DNA of 64,000 nt from Anaerosalibacter sp. Marseille-P3206 (GCF_900155565.1 NZ_FUHM01000002.1:2108001-2172000), one strand, 5' to 3'. Positions 53,656 to 63,616 are shown, counted from the first letter of the stretch. Numbers and translations: made by a program. The notes: a model not told the origin generated them from the sequence alone.

Positions 53656-55128
53656 ATGTATGATGTTGCAATAATAGGGGCAGGCATAATAGGAACATTT
53701 ATAGCTAGAGAACTTTCAAGATATAAACTTAGTATTGTACTTATAGAAAAGGAAAATGATATCTCAAATGGCTGTACAAAGGCAAATACGGGAATAGTTC
53801 ATGCTGGTTATGATGCAAAACCAGGAACAAAGATGGCTACTTTTAATGTTAAGGGAAACCCAATGTTTGATAAGGTGTGTGAAGAATTAGATGTGCCATT
53901 TAAGAGAATAGGCTCTCTAGTAGTTGGATTTGATGAAGAAGATGAAAATACTATAAGAGAATTATATGAAAGAGGCAAAATAAACGGTGTACCAAATTTA
54001 CAAATACTTGATAGAAAAAGAGTATTAGAAATGGAGCCTAATATTGGAGATGAGGTAATAGTAGCACTATATGCTCCTACAGCTGGAATTGTTGGTCCTT
54101 GGGAATTGGCCATAGCATTAGCTGAAAATGCAATAGATAATGGTGTAGAGTTATTTTTAAATAATGAGGTTAAAAATATAACTAAGATAGAAGAAGGTTT
54201 TATTATTGAGACTGTAGAAAGAATAGTAGAGGCTGAATGTGTAATAAATTGTGGGGGAATTTATTCAGATAAGATAAATAATATGGTGTCTGAGGAAAAG
54301 TATGTGGTAACTCCTAGAGCTGGTCAATACTATGTTTTGGATAAGAGTGTAGGAAAATTAACTAATACTACTATATTTGAATGTCCTAAACCTTATGGAA
54401 AGGGAGTTGTAGTTACTCCAACTGTTCATGGAAACATGATGATTGGGCCAGATAACAAAATCGTTTCAACAAAGGAATCTAAGGAAACTACTATGGAAGG
54501 ACTAAGAGATGTAAAAGATACTGCAGGTAGAAGTGTGAAGGGAATACCTTTTAATAAGACTATTACAAATTTTACTGGACTCAGAAATGATCCTAGTACG
54601 GGGGATTTCATTATTGGAGAGGCAAGTGATGTGAAGGGATTTATAAATGTAGGAGGAATCAAGTCACCAGGACTTACATCTTCACCTGCAATTGCAGAGT
54701 ATGTAGTTGAGTTAGTTGATAATGTATTTGATGGACTAATTAAAAAGGATGATTTCAATCCTAGAAGGAGAAAGATGACAAGATTTGAAGAATTATCAGA
54801 AGAGGAGAAGAATGAAATAATCAAAGAGAATCCTAGCTATGGAAGGATAATCTGTAGATGTGAAACTATTACGGAAGGAGAGATAGTAGACTCAATACAC
54901 AGAAATGCTGGTGCTAGAACTGTTGATGGAGTTAAAAGGAGAGTAAGACCAGGTTCGGGAAGATGTCAAGGTGGATTTTGCTCTCCAAGAGTTATGGAAA
55001 TATTGGCTAGAGAATTAAAAGTAGATGTAGTAGAGATAGTTAAAGATTCTAAAGATTCATATATACTTACAGGGCCAACCAAAGAAGTAGATGAAGTGGA
55101 AGGGGGTATAGAAAATGTACGAATATGA
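53656..55128 (+). CDS. GlpA-like FAD-dependent oxidoreductase with C-terminal [Fe-S] domain
   Basis: 490 residues. FAD-binding start YDVAIIGAGIIGTFIARELS, a DAO-type core (GCTKANTGIVHAGYDAKPG) and a C-terminal BFD-like domain with four cysteines (IICRCETI and GRCQGGFC, about 410-450). It resembles anaerobic glycerol-3-phosphate dehydrogenase subunit A; 2-hydroxyglutarate-type substrates are an alternative. The next two genes overlap or abut and complete a three-part complex that moves electrons from the substrate to a carrier. Confidence 0.82.
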   Translation: MYDVAIIGAGIIGTFIARELSRYKLSIVLIEKENDISNGCTKANTGIVHAGYDAKPGTKMATFNVKGNPMFDKVCEELDVPFKRIGSLVVGFDEEDENTIRELYERGKINGVPNLQILDRKRVLEMEPNIGDEVIVALYAPTAGIVGPWELAIALAENAIDNGVELFLNNEVKNITKIEEGFIIETVERIVEAECVINCGGIYSDKINNMVSEEKYVVTPRAGQYYVLDKSVGKLTNTTIFECPKPYGKGVVVTPTVHGNMMIGPDNKIVSTKESKETTMEGLRDVKDTAGRSVKGIPFNKTITNFTGLRNDPSTGDFIIGEASDVKGFINVGGIKSPGLTSSPAIAEYVVELVDNVFDGLIKKDDFNPRRRKMTRFEELSEEEKNEIIKENPSYGRIICRCETITEGEIVDSIHRNAGARTVDGVKRRVRPGSGRCQGGFCSPRVMEILARELKVDVVEIVKDSKDSYILTGPTKEVDEVEGGIENVRI

Positions 55129-56380
55129 TATTGTAATAATCGGAGGCGGTCCTGCAGGGTTGGCAGCAGCTATTGAAGCTAAGAAAAATGGAGTTTCAAA
55201 TATTCTTATACTAGAAAGGGACAATGAACTAGGTGGAATTCTAAAACAGTGTATTCACAATGGATTTGGTTTAGATATATTTAAAGAACAATTGACAGGA
55301 CCTCAATATGCAGAAAGATTTATTAATGAGTTGAAAAGTATGGGAATAGAATATAAGTTAGACACTATGGTTTTAGATATAGATGAAGAGCGGAAAATAA
55401 GTTATATAAATAAGCAAGACGGATTTGTGAACATAAAGGCAGTGGCTATTATATTGGCAATGGGCTGTAGAGAAAGACCAAGAGGAGCTATATCTATCCC
55501 AGGAACAAGGCCTTCAGGTATTTTCACTGCTGGAACTGCCCAAAGATTTATAAATATTGAAGGATATCAAGTAGGTAAGAAAGTAGTAATATTGGGCTCA
55601 GGAGATATTGGAATGATAATGGCTAGAAGGTTGGTATTAGAAGGTGCAGAAGTTAAGGCAGTAGTTGAGATAATGCCATATTCCAGTGGACTTACAAGAA
55701 ATATTGTTCAATGTTTGCATGATTATGACATACCATTATATTTGAATCATACTGTGATTGAAATAAAGGGAAGAGATAGAATTGAAGGAGTAGTAGTAAC
55801 AGAGGTAGATAAAAATAAGAAGCCTATTTCAGGAACAGAAACATATTATGAATGTGATACATTACTTCTTTCAATAGGGCTTATTCCAGAGAATGAACTT
55901 TCTACTAAGGCTAATGTAGAAATTGATCTTGTAACTAATGGACCAGTGGTAAATGAATCTATGGAGACAAGTGTTGAGGGGATATTTGCCTGTGGAAATG
56001 TAGTTCATGTTCATGATTTGGTAGACAATGTGACTAGGGAAAGCTATAAGGCAGGTAGATGTGCTAAAAGATATGTGAAAGGTGAGTTAGTATGTGGTGG
56101 TCAAGTGGTAAAAACAAAAGCTGGCGAAGGAATTAGATATATTGTACCTCAAGTGATAAGGGTAGAAAACTTAGATGAGCATATAAACTTACTTATGAGG
56201 GTTACGGATATTTACAAAAATGCAAAACTAGTTGTAAAGGGAAATGATATTGTACTAAAAGAGATAAATAAAATGCAGCTAACACCTGGTGAAATGGAAG
56301 AGATAGTGTTGGACTCTAAACTGCTGAAAGAAAACAATATTCGTGAACTAACAGTTTCGGTAGAAAGGCAGGTGGAGTAA
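55115..56380 (+). CDS. FAD/NAD(P)-dependent oxidoreductase, partner of the GlpA-like protein
   Basis: 421 residues. Rossmann motifs: IIGGGPAGLAAAIEAKKNG (about 8-26) and VVILGSGDIGMIMARRL (about 152). TGTR-like middle (AMGCRERPRGAISIPGTRPS) and GIFACGNVVHVHD bind FAD. No CxxC redox pair is evident. It overlaps the preceding gene by 14 bases and has the pyridine nucleotide-disulfide reductase fold seen in such three-gene sets. Confidence 0.82.
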   Translation: MYEYDIVIIGGGPAGLAAAIEAKKNGVSNILILERDNELGGILKQCIHNGFGLDIFKEQLTGPQYAERFINELKSMGIEYKLDTMVLDIDEERKISYINKQDGFVNIKAVAIILAMGCRERPRGAISIPGTRPSGIFTAGTAQRFINIEGYQVGKKVVILGSGDIGMIMARRLVLEGAEVKAVVEIMPYSSGLTRNIVQCLHDYDIPLYLNHTVIEIKGRDRIEGVVVTEVDKNKKPISGTETYYECDTLLLSIGLIPENELSTKANVEIDLVTNGPVVNESMETSVEGIFACGNVVHVHDLVDNVTRESYKAGRCAKRYVKGELVCGGQVVKTKAGEGIRYIVPQVIRVENLDEHINLLMRVTDIYKNAKLVVKGNDIVLKEINKMQLTPGEMEEIVLDSKLLKENNIRELTVSVERQVE

Positions 56381-56381
56381 G

Positions 56382-56756
56382 GTGGATGTATATGAAAAAA
56401 TATGCATAGTATGTCCTAGAGGATGTAGACTTACCATAAAAAAGGATGAAAAAAGTCCAAGAGGTTATACAGTTGAAGGGAACACCTGCAAAAGAGGAGA
56501 AGATTATGGCATAAAGGAAGTAACTAATCCTACAAGAGTTCTAACAAGTACAGTAGTGCTTAAAAATAGCTCATTAAAAAGGCTTCCAGTAGTCACCAAG
56601 GGATATATACCAAAAGAGAAGATGTTTGAAGCTATGAAAGTTATAAACAAAGTAGTAGCCTATGCTCCAATAAACGAAGGAGACATAATAATAGAAAACC
56701 TCCTAGACACAGGAGTAAACCTAATAGCTGCAAGAAGTATTAGTGCCAGGTACTAA
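56382..56756 (+). CDS. DUF1667 protein, third subunit of the oxidoreductase set
   Basis: 124 residues. An N-terminal cysteine cluster CIVCPRGCRLTI and CKRGEDYG suits an Fe-S or metal site. GTG 56382 lies one base after the preceding stop. DUF1667 genes commonly follow the two oxidoreductases, so this is probably a small electron-transfer subunit. Confidence 0.82.
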   Translation: MDVYEKICIVCPRGCRLTIKKDEKSPRGYTVEGNTCKRGEDYGIKEVTNPTRVLTSTVVLKNSSLKRLPVVTKGYIPKEKMFEAMKVINKVVAYAPINEGDIIIENLLDTGVNLIAARSISARY

Positions 56757-56994
56757 CTTACAAACCTTTATGATAAAGAAAAGAGGCGAGTTTATATAAA
56801 TGATTGATGATATATGCAATGGAATAATTAATTACATTCTATAATATTAGTATTAATGTATATATATATTAATAAAAAATTTAGACCAGCTAAATTATAA
56901 CAAAATTAAGGACATATTAATAAATAAGGTGACAGAACACAATGATATGCCCCTTGTCAAGTAGACAGGTAAAATATCTAAAATAATTTTTATG

Positions 56995-57028
56995 AACTAC
57001 CACATGACATCTAAGTTATGTGGTAGTT
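56995..57028. terminator. Hairpin at the left end of the IS3 element
   Basis: AACTACCACAT / ATGTGGTAGTT with T tail, just inside the element past OrfB. The remainder of 56757-56994 is AT-rich with nothing recognisable. Confidence 0.6.
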
Positions 57029-57029
57029 T

Positions 57030-57995
57030 TTATGCTGTCCATTTTTCTTTGTACTTCTCTATTCTCTTATTCGCAGATATAGGGTATTCTATAGGAGTTT
57101 TAATTGATAAAGCTTCTGTCCTAACTTCTAATGGCGTTTTACAGTTAAATCTGTCTTGTAATCTTTCCTCTGAGTAAAAACGCATGTAATCATTAATTGC
57201 ATATCTTAGGGACTCTTCATCTGTAATTTCATACATTTGATACATTTCTGATTTAATTATTCCCCAGAATCCTTCTACCGGTCCATTATCAATACAGTGT
57301 CCTACTCTTGACATTGACTGTTTCATTTCTTGTTCTTTCAGTTTTCTTTGAAATACTTTACTTGTGTATTGAAATCCTCTATCGCTATGGAAGATTGGTT
57401 TTGCTAATGGATTATCTTTTATTGCTTTATCAAAGGTCTTAAATACTAATTTGTTATCGTTTCTACTACTTAATACATAGGCTACTGGATACCTATCATA
57501 CAAATCAAGTATGGCGCTTAAGTAAATCTTTTTCTTTTCTCTTGGTACTTTAAATTCTGTAATGTCTGTTACCCATTTTTGATTTGGTTCTGTTGCATAA
57601 AAGTCTCTTTGTAATATGTTCTCTGCTATTGTTTCCGGCTTAACTGAAATGTATTTATTCTTCTTTTTTCGGATTACTGAGTGAATACCTAATTTTTGCA
57701 TAATCCTATGGACTCTTTTTTTACTGTAATTAGTTTGATTGAAATGGTTAATCCAAGATGTCATTCTACGATATCCTAAAATATGATTAAATCTTTCATC
57801 ATATTCTTTTATTAATCTTGCTAATTCAATATTTTCTAATTCTTGTTGAGGTACTTCTCTGTGGAGCCATTTGTAGTATGATGCTCTTGATATGTTAAGT
57901 ACTTTACACATCCAATTAATACTCCATATTTTTGTTTCATAAAAGTATTTTATTGCTAGATACTTATTTTCGTTACGTTGTTTGCCAAGCCTCAC
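57030..57995 (-). CDS. IS3-family transposase OrfB (DDE integrase)
   Basis: 321 residues with the HTH_21 start WMCKVLNISRASYYKWL and an rve integrase core: QKWVTDITEFKV (first Asp), FHSDRGFQYTS (second Asp), and GPVEGFWGIIKSEMY (Glu). IS150-like. It is most likely made as an OrfA-OrfB fusion by -1 frameshifting; alone it could start at GTG overlapping the OrfA stop. Confidence 0.88.
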   Translation of the reverse strand: MRLGKQRNENKYLAIKYFYETKIWSINWMCKVLNISRASYYKWLHREVPQQELENIELARLIKEYDERFNHILGYRRMTSWINHFNQTNYSKKRVHRIMQKLGIHSVIRKKKNKYISVKPETIAENILQRDFYATEPNQKWVTDITEFKVPREKKKIYLSAILDLYDRYPVAYVLSSRNDNKLVFKTFDKAIKDNPLAKPIFHSDRGFQYTSKVFQRKLKEQEMKQSMSRVGHCIDNGPVEGFWGIIKSEMYQMYEITDEESLRYAINDYMRFYSEERLQDRFNCKTPLEVRTEALSIKTPIEYPISANKRIEKYKEKWTA

Positions 57996-58669
57996 ATCCC
58001 TTCGAATTCTTTCACTTTTTTTAGCAGTTCTACCACCATATCTTTTTCTTCTAGTTTCTTTTTTAATCTAATATTCTCTCGACGTAATTTCTCTAATTCA
58101 TCTAATTCTTCATCTTTTTTATGGTGTCCTCGTCTATCTATTAGCCCTTCTTCGCCTATATCATCATACTTTTTAACCCAAGAGTAAACTTGGCTGTATG
58201 AAACATCATAAAGGCTTGCTGCTTCTTTGTAATTACGATTATGTTCAATACAATATTTAACTATTTCTTTTCGCTCTTCTATAGTTGTTTTTCTTCTGGA
58301 ATTTGCCATATATACCTCCCCTTTAGGATCATAATCCTTGAGTTCTATATTGGCATTATACCTTGAAATCCAACCACTTAAAACAGAACGACTTGAAATA
58401 TTATATTTTGCTGTTATATCATTAACACTTCCTTCTCCGGATAATACAGCTTCTACGCACATTGTTTTAAATTCGGAAGTATATTTTTTATTTCCTGCTT
58501 TATTTTGAAAAGCTAAAATGCCATAAAGTTTATACTTGGAAACCCATGACTGTATTGTTTGCAGACCAATACTATATTTATTAGCTAAAAAAGGGAATGA
58601 GCCTAATCCATCAAGATATTCTTGAGATACTTTCGCTTTAAATTCAGGAGTATGTGGTGATTTTGCCAT
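57992..58669 (-). CDS. IS3-family OrfA with two helix-turn-helix domains
   Basis: 225 residues, longer than a typical OrfA. Helix-turn-helix units occur around residues 5-50, 55-100 and 120-165 (FKAKVSQEYLDG, FKTMCVEAVLSGEGSVNDIT, KEIVKYCIEHNRNYKEAA), then a leucine-zipper-like tail LEKLRRENIRLKKKLEEKD. Near its end the codons ctA AAA AAA Gtg (T-run 58016-58022 on the plus strand) form a slippery heptamer that leads into OrfB without a stop. Confidence 0.85.
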   Translation of the reverse strand: MAKSPHTPEFKAKVSQEYLDGLGSFPFLANKYSIGLQTIQSWVSKYKLYGILAFQNKAGNKKYTSEFKTMCVEAVLSGEGSVNDITAKYNISSRSVLSGWISRYNANIELKDYDPKGEVYMANSRRKTTIEERKEIVKYCIEHNRNYKEAASLYDVSYSQVYSWVKKYDDIGEEGLIDRRGHHKKDEELDELEKLRRENIRLKKKLEEKDMVVELLKKVKEFEGM

Positions 58670-58741
58670 AAAAAACCTCCATAAGTAGTTTTGGTTATTT
58701 ACCTTGTCTACTTATGGAGTATCATATCACAATCTGTCACC

Positions 58742-59551
58742 TTATTGTTGCCATTTCATGTATTTGTTTTCAAGTAGTGCAATTAGTTGATACATAATGG
58801 CAGATATTACTGCAAGTATAAATACACTCATCATAACTAAGTCTAGTTTAAATACTTGCCCTCCATAGACTATCAAGTATCCAATTCCTGCTTTAGATAC
58901 TAGAAATTCACCAACTATTACTCCTACCCATGAAAGACCTATATTTACCTTTAAAGTGCTTATGATAGTGGGAATATTAGAAGGTAGCACTACTTTTTTT
59001 AATATTTGAAATTTAGTAGCACCAAATGTTTGTAATAGCCTAATTTTATCTTCGTCAACATTAGTAAAACCAATATATACATTCATAATGGTAATAACTA
59101 TGGAAACTGTAATAGCTGTGACTATGATTCCTGAATATCCAGCACCTACCCACAATATGACTATAGGGGCTAAAGCTGTTTTAGGAAGGCTATTTAATAC
59201 TACCAAATAAGGATCTAATACTTTTGCTAGAAAATCTGACCACCATAGAATTATTGCAATTATTACCCCTAATATAGTACCTGCTAAAAAGCCTATTACT
59301 GTTTCAAACACCGAAATACCTACGTGATAAAACAAACCTCCATTTTTTGTGTAGTTCAAAAACAATTTCCAAATTTCAGATGGATAACTTGTTAGAAAAG
59401 TATCTACACGTCCAAATCGAGCTAATATTTCCCATAGAATTAACCAAATTACCAATATCAAAATTTGTGTTATAAATATGGCTTTTTTTCGATGCTTAAC
59501 TTTCTTTATATATTGTTCGTGTTCTGTAGATGTATTCTTATACATGGACAT
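58742..59551 (-). CDS. ABC transporter permease (SsuC/TauC/NrtB type)
   Basis: 269 residues, about six helices, with the EAA loop motif (QTFGATKFQILKKVVLPSNI, about 165-185). The type serves nitrate, sulfonate, taurine or pyrimidine-precursor uptake. The last codon and stop lie in the IS3 terminal repeat. Overlaps the ATPase gene by 14 bases. A substrate-binding protein gene is missing from this locus. Confidence 0.82.
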   Translation of the reverse strand: MSMYKNTSTEHEQYIKKVKHRKKAIFITQILILVIWLILWEILARFGRVDTFLTSYPSEIWKLFLNYTKNGGLFYHVGISVFETVIGFLAGTILGVIIAIILWWSDFLAKVLDPYLVVLNSLPKTALAPIVILWVGAGYSGIIVTAITVSIVITIMNVYIGFTNVDEDKIRLLQTFGATKFQILKKVVLPSNIPTIISTLKVNIGLSWVGVIVGEFLVSKAGIGYLIVYGGQVFKLDLVMMSVFILAVISAIMYQLIALLENKYMKWQQ

Positions 59552-60317
59552 CTAGCTCCTTCCATATCTTATTGAAATAATGTCTAAACTCTGGAGCTTC
59601 CCTACACTTCATAGGAGTTCTAATATCTTCTGGACAACTAAGTTCAATTGAAATAATATCCTTTATAGTTCCAGGTCTTTTTGACAAAACCACTACTCTA
59701 TCTGCCATGGAAATAGCTTCTGCAATATCATGAGTAACCATTAGAGCAGTTTTTTTCTCTTTTTTAAGGATTACTCCTATTTCATCTGCAATTGCTAGTC
59801 TTGTTTGATAGTCAAGTGCAGAAAAAGGCTCGTCTAATAAGAGTAAATCTGGTTTTATGACTAGTGTCCTGATTAGTGCTACCCTTTGTCTCATACCACC
59901 AGAGAGTTGTCTAGGAAAGCTGTTTTTAAATTCGCCTAATCCATAGGTTTCAAGAAGTTCCTCTGCGTATTTTAAGCTATCTTCATTTACTTTTCCCTGT
60001 ATTTCTAATCCAATCAAGACGTTTTGAAGAATATTTCTCCATTCAAAAAGGTGATCTCTTTGAAACATATATCCAATATCACTAGCTGTTTTTGTTGCTT
60101 TTTTTCCATTTATCAAAACTTCTCCCTTTGTCGGTTTAATGAGTCCAGCAATTATTGAGAGAAGAGTAGATTTTCCACAACCGCTAGGACCTACTAGTGT
60201 CACTATTTCACCTTTATATATATCAAGATTTACATCTTTGATAGCCTCTGTTTCACCTTTCAAGGTATGATAGTTCATACATATATTTTTTATTTCAACT
60301 ACTTTTTTCTTCTCCAC
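59538..60317 (-). CDS. ABC transporter ATP-binding protein (SsuB/TauB type)
   Basis: 259 residues: Walker A GPSGCGKSTLL (about 41-50), Q-loop YMFQRDHLFEW, signature LSGGMRQRVALIRT, Walker B LLLLDEPFSALD and switch MVTHDIAEAI. It energises the downstream permease. AGGAGG lies before ATG. Substrate uncertain without a binding protein. Confidence 0.85.
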   Translation of the reverse strand: MEKKKVVEIKNICMNYHTLKGETEAIKDVNLDIYKGEIVTLVGPSGCGKSTLLSIIAGLIKPTKGEVLINGKKATKTASDIGYMFQRDHLFEWRNILQNVLIGLEIQGKVNEDSLKYAEELLETYGLGEFKNSFPRQLSGGMRQRVALIRTLVIKPDLLLLDEPFSALDYQTRLAIADEIGVILKKEKKTALMVTHDIAEAISMADRVVVLSKRPGTIKDIISIELSCPEDIRTPMKCREAPEFRHYFNKIWKELDVHV

Positions 60318-60437
60318 AGGCCCTCCTCCTTTTGCAAAAATATGGTTAATTTATCATATTCAAATCAACAATTATGTGTGAATAATAAAAGCTTATGTTA
60401 TAATTAAGTTTGGAATAATATTAAGGAGGTTCGAAAA

Positions 60438-61016
60438 TTGCATCAATACAAGGGAAGATTAATAGTGCATACTGGTTCAATGTTTTCAGGTAAAACTTCA
60501 AGTTTAGAAAAAGACATTAAAAGGTTTAAAATAGCAGGGTATAACACATTAGCTTTTAAACCTTTAGTTGATAATAGATATTCAAAAAATGAAATTGTAA
60601 CTCATGATTTGACTTATGTTAGTGCAATATTAGTAAATGATATTAATGAAATCAAAGAATATTGTGAAGAGATAAAACCAGATGTTATAGCGATAGATGA
60701 AGTTCAATTTTTAGGAGGAAATCCAGAAGAGATAATTAAAGGGATAAAAGGATTTTTAGAAAAAAATTTGACAGTAGTTGTTGCAGGTCTTGATATGGAC
60801 TATACTGGTAAGCCTTTTGAAATAGTAAAAGAACTTATGCCAATATCAGATTATCTATATAAACACCATGCAGTATGTGCAAAATGTGGTACAGATGCTT
60901 GGGTAAGTCATAGAAAATCAGAAGATGAGGAAAGAATAGTAATAGGTGCTTCTGATGAATATGAACCTTTGTGTAGGAAATGCTTTTTAGAAGAAAAGAA
61001 AGAAAAACAGGAGTGA
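60438..61016 (+). CDS. tdk: Thymidine kinase (type II)
   Basis: 192 residues from TTG 60438 (AAGGAGG site). P-loop HTGSMFSGKTSSLEKDI, acidic IDEVQFLGG, nucleoside-binding VAGLDMDYTGKPFE, and zinc Cys pairs CAKCG and CRKC, as in bacterial TK1-type enzymes. It salvages thymidine to dTMP. TATAAT near 60395 marks its promoter. Four bases separate it from nudC. Confidence 0.92.
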   Translation: MHQYKGRLIVHTGSMFSGKTSSLEKDIKRFKIAGYNTLAFKPLVDNRYSKNEIVTHDLTYVSAILVNDINEIKEYCEEIKPDVIAIDEVQFLGGNPEEIIKGIKGFLEKNLTVVVAGLDMDYTGKPFEIVKELMPISDYLYKHHAVCAKCGTDAWVSHRKSEDEERIVIGASDEYEPLCRKCFLEEKKEKQE

Positions 61017-61020
61017 TAAA

Positions 61021-61857
61021 ATGACAAAGTATTTAAGATTTGAGTCTTCGATCAATCCAATATATGATGAAAGTGAAAAGGATTTATGCTTACTATACAA
61101 TAATGGAAAAATAATAGTAGATTCAAGGGATCAAGAGATTAAATTATTAAGAGGAAAAGATTTAAGACAATTGAATGCAAATTTACAACATATAGATTGT
61201 ATAGGAGCTTTTGATGGAGCTAATTGTTACAAGGCAGAAGTAAAAGATGATGTTAAATTACCTAATGGATATATGGAATATGATTTGAAGCCTTTAACAT
61301 TTTTATTAGAAGAAGAGGCTTTTCTAATGGCAGCTAAAGGGCTATTGTTACTTAACTGGGAAAAGACTCATAAATACTGTGGTGTTTGTGGATATCCAAT
61401 GGAAAAGAAAAAAAGCGATACTGAAAGAGCTCTTATTTGTCCTGCTTGTGGGTTTACCACTTGGCCTAGAACATCTCCTGCTATAATTGTAGCAGTTACC
61501 AAAGGAGATAAGTTACTTCTAGCACATAACAAAAATTTCCCTGATGGAATGTATAGCGTAATAGCTGGATTTGTAGAACTTGGAGAAACTTTTGAGCAAT
61601 GTGTAAGAAGAGAAGTGTTTGAGGAAGTAGGAATAAAAATAGACAATATAAAATACTTTGGAAGTCAACCTTGGCCTTTTCCAAATTCAATGATGATTGC
61701 TTATACTGCTGAATATGCAGGCGGGGATATAAAAGAAGATAATGATGAAATAATCCATGCTGATTGGTTTAGTAAAGAAGAAATCCCTGGTATGTATAAA
61801 GAATCTAAAAGCATAGGTACAGAATTAATAAAATGGTTTATTAAAACTAACCAGTAG
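61021..61857 (+). CDS. nudC: NADH pyrophosphatase NudC
   Basis: 278 residues. Zinc ribbon CGVCGYPMEKKKSD...CPACG (about 120-145), then the Nudix domain with GFVELGETFEQCVRREVFEE and a downstream SQPWPFPNSMM motif that marks NudC. It hydrolyses NAD(H) and removes NAD caps from RNA. Probably co-transcribed with tdk. Confidence 0.9.
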   Translation: MTKYLRFESSINPIYDESEKDLCLLYNNGKIIVDSRDQEIKLLRGKDLRQLNANLQHIDCIGAFDGANCYKAEVKDDVKLPNGYMEYDLKPLTFLLEEEAFLMAAKGLLLLNWEKTHKYCGVCGYPMEKKKSDTERALICPACGFTTWPRTSPAIIVAVTKGDKLLLAHNKNFPDGMYSVIAGFVELGETFEQCVRREVFEEVGIKIDNIKYFGSQPWPFPNSMMIAYTAEYAGGDIKEDNDEIIHADWFSKEEIPGMYKESKSIGTELIKWFIKTNQ

Positions 61858-61880
61858 GGGCGACCAAAGGTCGCCCGCTT

Positions 61881-63035
61881 CTATTTAGAATAAATATTTA
61901 AATCCCCTGAAGTTGTTCCGATGTCTATTTTATTTTTTCCTGAGCCAACGGTTCCTACGAGAGTGTTTTTTTGTTTTTCTTCTACAGTTATAGGGAAATT
62001 ACATCTTAGTTCTCCTGAAACAGTTTTGGCATCAAGTTGAAAATCTGAACTTTTAGGTAGTATTAATTTTAAATCTCCTGAAACAGTCTTTGCACTAATA
62101 TCGTTGTTATAATCCTTATATGAAATTTCGATATCACCGGAAGTTGTATTTAACTGCATATCACCAATGGCATCTTTTACTTCAATATCTCCAGAAGTAG
62201 AATTAAATACAAACTCATCAGATGATATATTTAAAGAGTCCAAATCTCCAGAAGTGGTATTCACAACTGCATTTTTAAATTTCAAGTCATTTAGATCAAT
62301 ATCTCCTGAAACAGTGCTTATATTTAAATCATTAAAATCCATTTTAGATATATCAATATCTCCAGAAGTAGATACAATATTAATATTATTGCTATAGTTT
62401 TTAGGAACATAAATATCTAATTTCAAATCAGAATAGTTAACACTAAATGGTTTTATCAATTTGTCATTTTTTGCATATATATAGAGTGTATTCCCAGATA
62501 TTTTTGTTTTAAGTTTAGGAATATGGTTTGAATTTATTTTGCCAATATAATTAATTTTTACATCACTGCGATCATCTGGGATGAAGTTTACATCAACAAA
62601 GGAAGTTTCTACAACTATATCTTTTACATCTGTTATATTTTCGCTTTTGCTTGTATTGATATTTTCACAATCCCCATTCCATGAAAAATCATCATATTCA
62701 TCTGGATCCACTTCTTCTCCGTTTACATATACTCCCTTTGGTGAAATATCTACAACTTCACCTCCGTCATTTACATATACCCCACTAGGACTGATTTTCA
62801 CTTCGGTACCATCTTCATCTTTCACATGTATACCGCTAAAACCTATTTTTACTTGTGAGCCATCTGCATCTATATTTAGTCCTTTAAAATCTTTGCCACT
62901 GTGATTATTCCACTTGTTCCTGTGATTAATATTTAATCCTAATTGTTGCCCAGATAAATTGTATGAAAGAAAAGCAATACCAAAAGCAACAAGAGTTATA
63001 CCCGCCAAAATGGCAACTAGTTTTTTTACGTTCAT
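61881..63035 (-). CDS. DUF4097 surface-type protein with beta-helix repeats
   Basis: 384 residues. One N-terminal membrane helix (about 5-25), then three 20-residue repeats (VKISPSGVYVNDGG, VDISPKGVYVNGEE), then a ladder of SGDI/SGDL repeats every 16-22 residues (about 230-384), as in DUF4097 proteins with a right-handed beta-helix. Third gene of the PadR-DUF1700-DUF4097 operon, a common Firmicute envelope-stress module. Molecular role unknown. Confidence 0.8.
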   Translation of the reverse strand: MNVKKLVAILAGITLVAFGIAFLSYNLSGQQLGLNINHRNKWNNHSGKDFKGLNIDADGSQVKIGFSGIHVKDEDGTEVKISPSGVYVNDGGEVVDISPKGVYVNGEEVDPDEYDDFSWNGDCENINTSKSENITDVKDIVVETSFVDVNFIPDDRSDVKINYIGKINSNHIPKLKTKISGNTLYIYAKNDKLIKPFSVNYSDLKLDIYVPKNYSNNINIVSTSGDIDISKMDFNDLNISTVSGDIDLNDLKFKNAVVNTTSGDLDSLNISSDEFVFNSTSGDIEVKDAIGDMQLNTTSGDIEISYKDYNNDISAKTVSGDLKLILPKSSDFQLDAKTVSGELRCNFPITVEEKQKNTLVGTVGSGKNKIDIGTTSGDLNIYSK

Positions 63036-63046
63036 AAAAACCCCTC

Positions 63047-63616
63047 CTATTTTTTAATAATATCAACATTCCACTTAAGATAACTTATAGTACCTTTGTA
63101 GAGTAGTTTTGTAAAATAGATACATGCAATAAAGAACAAAGCTCCTAAAGCGGTAAGCCCTATTCCAAAGGAAATAGATGTAATAGAGTTAACGCCAAAA
63201 GTCACTTGATAAGAGGAAAATGGAACAAACATTGTACCAAATATTGCACTTATTCCTCCAGCAACAAAACCTATGGATAGACCGTATAATCCAATGAGTA
63301 AACCTACAATGGCAATAAAAGGACCTAGAACAATTATAAAATTGAAAATACCAAGTGCCATTGCAGAAAAAACAGCTTTAAGAATATTTTTTGTAGATGG
63401 ATTTTGTTCAGCTTCATCAATTTTTGATGACACATTGTACATTTTTGCAATGTTTCTAGGATCTCCTAATTCCCTTGCTATTTCTTCTTCTGTTTTCTCT
63501 TTGGATAATCCAATTTGGAAATGTTCTTCATAGTCATAGATGATATCTTCTAATTCATCTGGTGGAAGCTTCTTTAAATAAGTCCTTAAGCTTTGAATAT
63601 ACTCAGCTTTAGTCAT
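63047..63616 (-). CDS. DUF1700 (HAAS) membrane protein
   Basis: 189 residues from the second of two adjacent ATGs (AGGAGGG lies 7 bases upstream). N-terminal HAAS domain [20 protein letters not shown] and [10 protein letters not shown], then four hydrophobic helices (about 80-185). HAAS proteins pair with PadR regulators. The start overlaps the padR stop by 8 bases. Confidence 0.85.
   Translation of the reverse strand: MTKAEYIQSLRTYLKKLPPDELEDIIYDYEEHFQIGLSKEKTEEEIARELGDPRNIAKMYNVSSKIDEAEQNPSTKNILKAVFSAMALGIFNFIIVLGPFIAIVGLLIGLYGLSIGFVAGGISAIFGTMFVPFSSYQVTFGVNSITSISFGIGLTALGALFFIACIYFTKLLYKGTISYLKWNVDIIKK

Larger units (their letters stand above)
56923..58746 (-). mobile_element. IS3-family insertion sequence
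   Basis: Perfect 14-bp terminal repeats AATAAGGTGACAGA (56923-56936 and complement at 58733-58746) enclose OrfA and OrfB. No target duplication was found beside either end. The right repeat supplies the stop codon of the neighbouring permease gene. Confidence 0.8.

Noticed and set aside
56920-58750. Target-site duplication flanking the IS3 element
   Set aside because: The 3-4 bases beside the two ends do not match in either choice of terminal repeat boundary.
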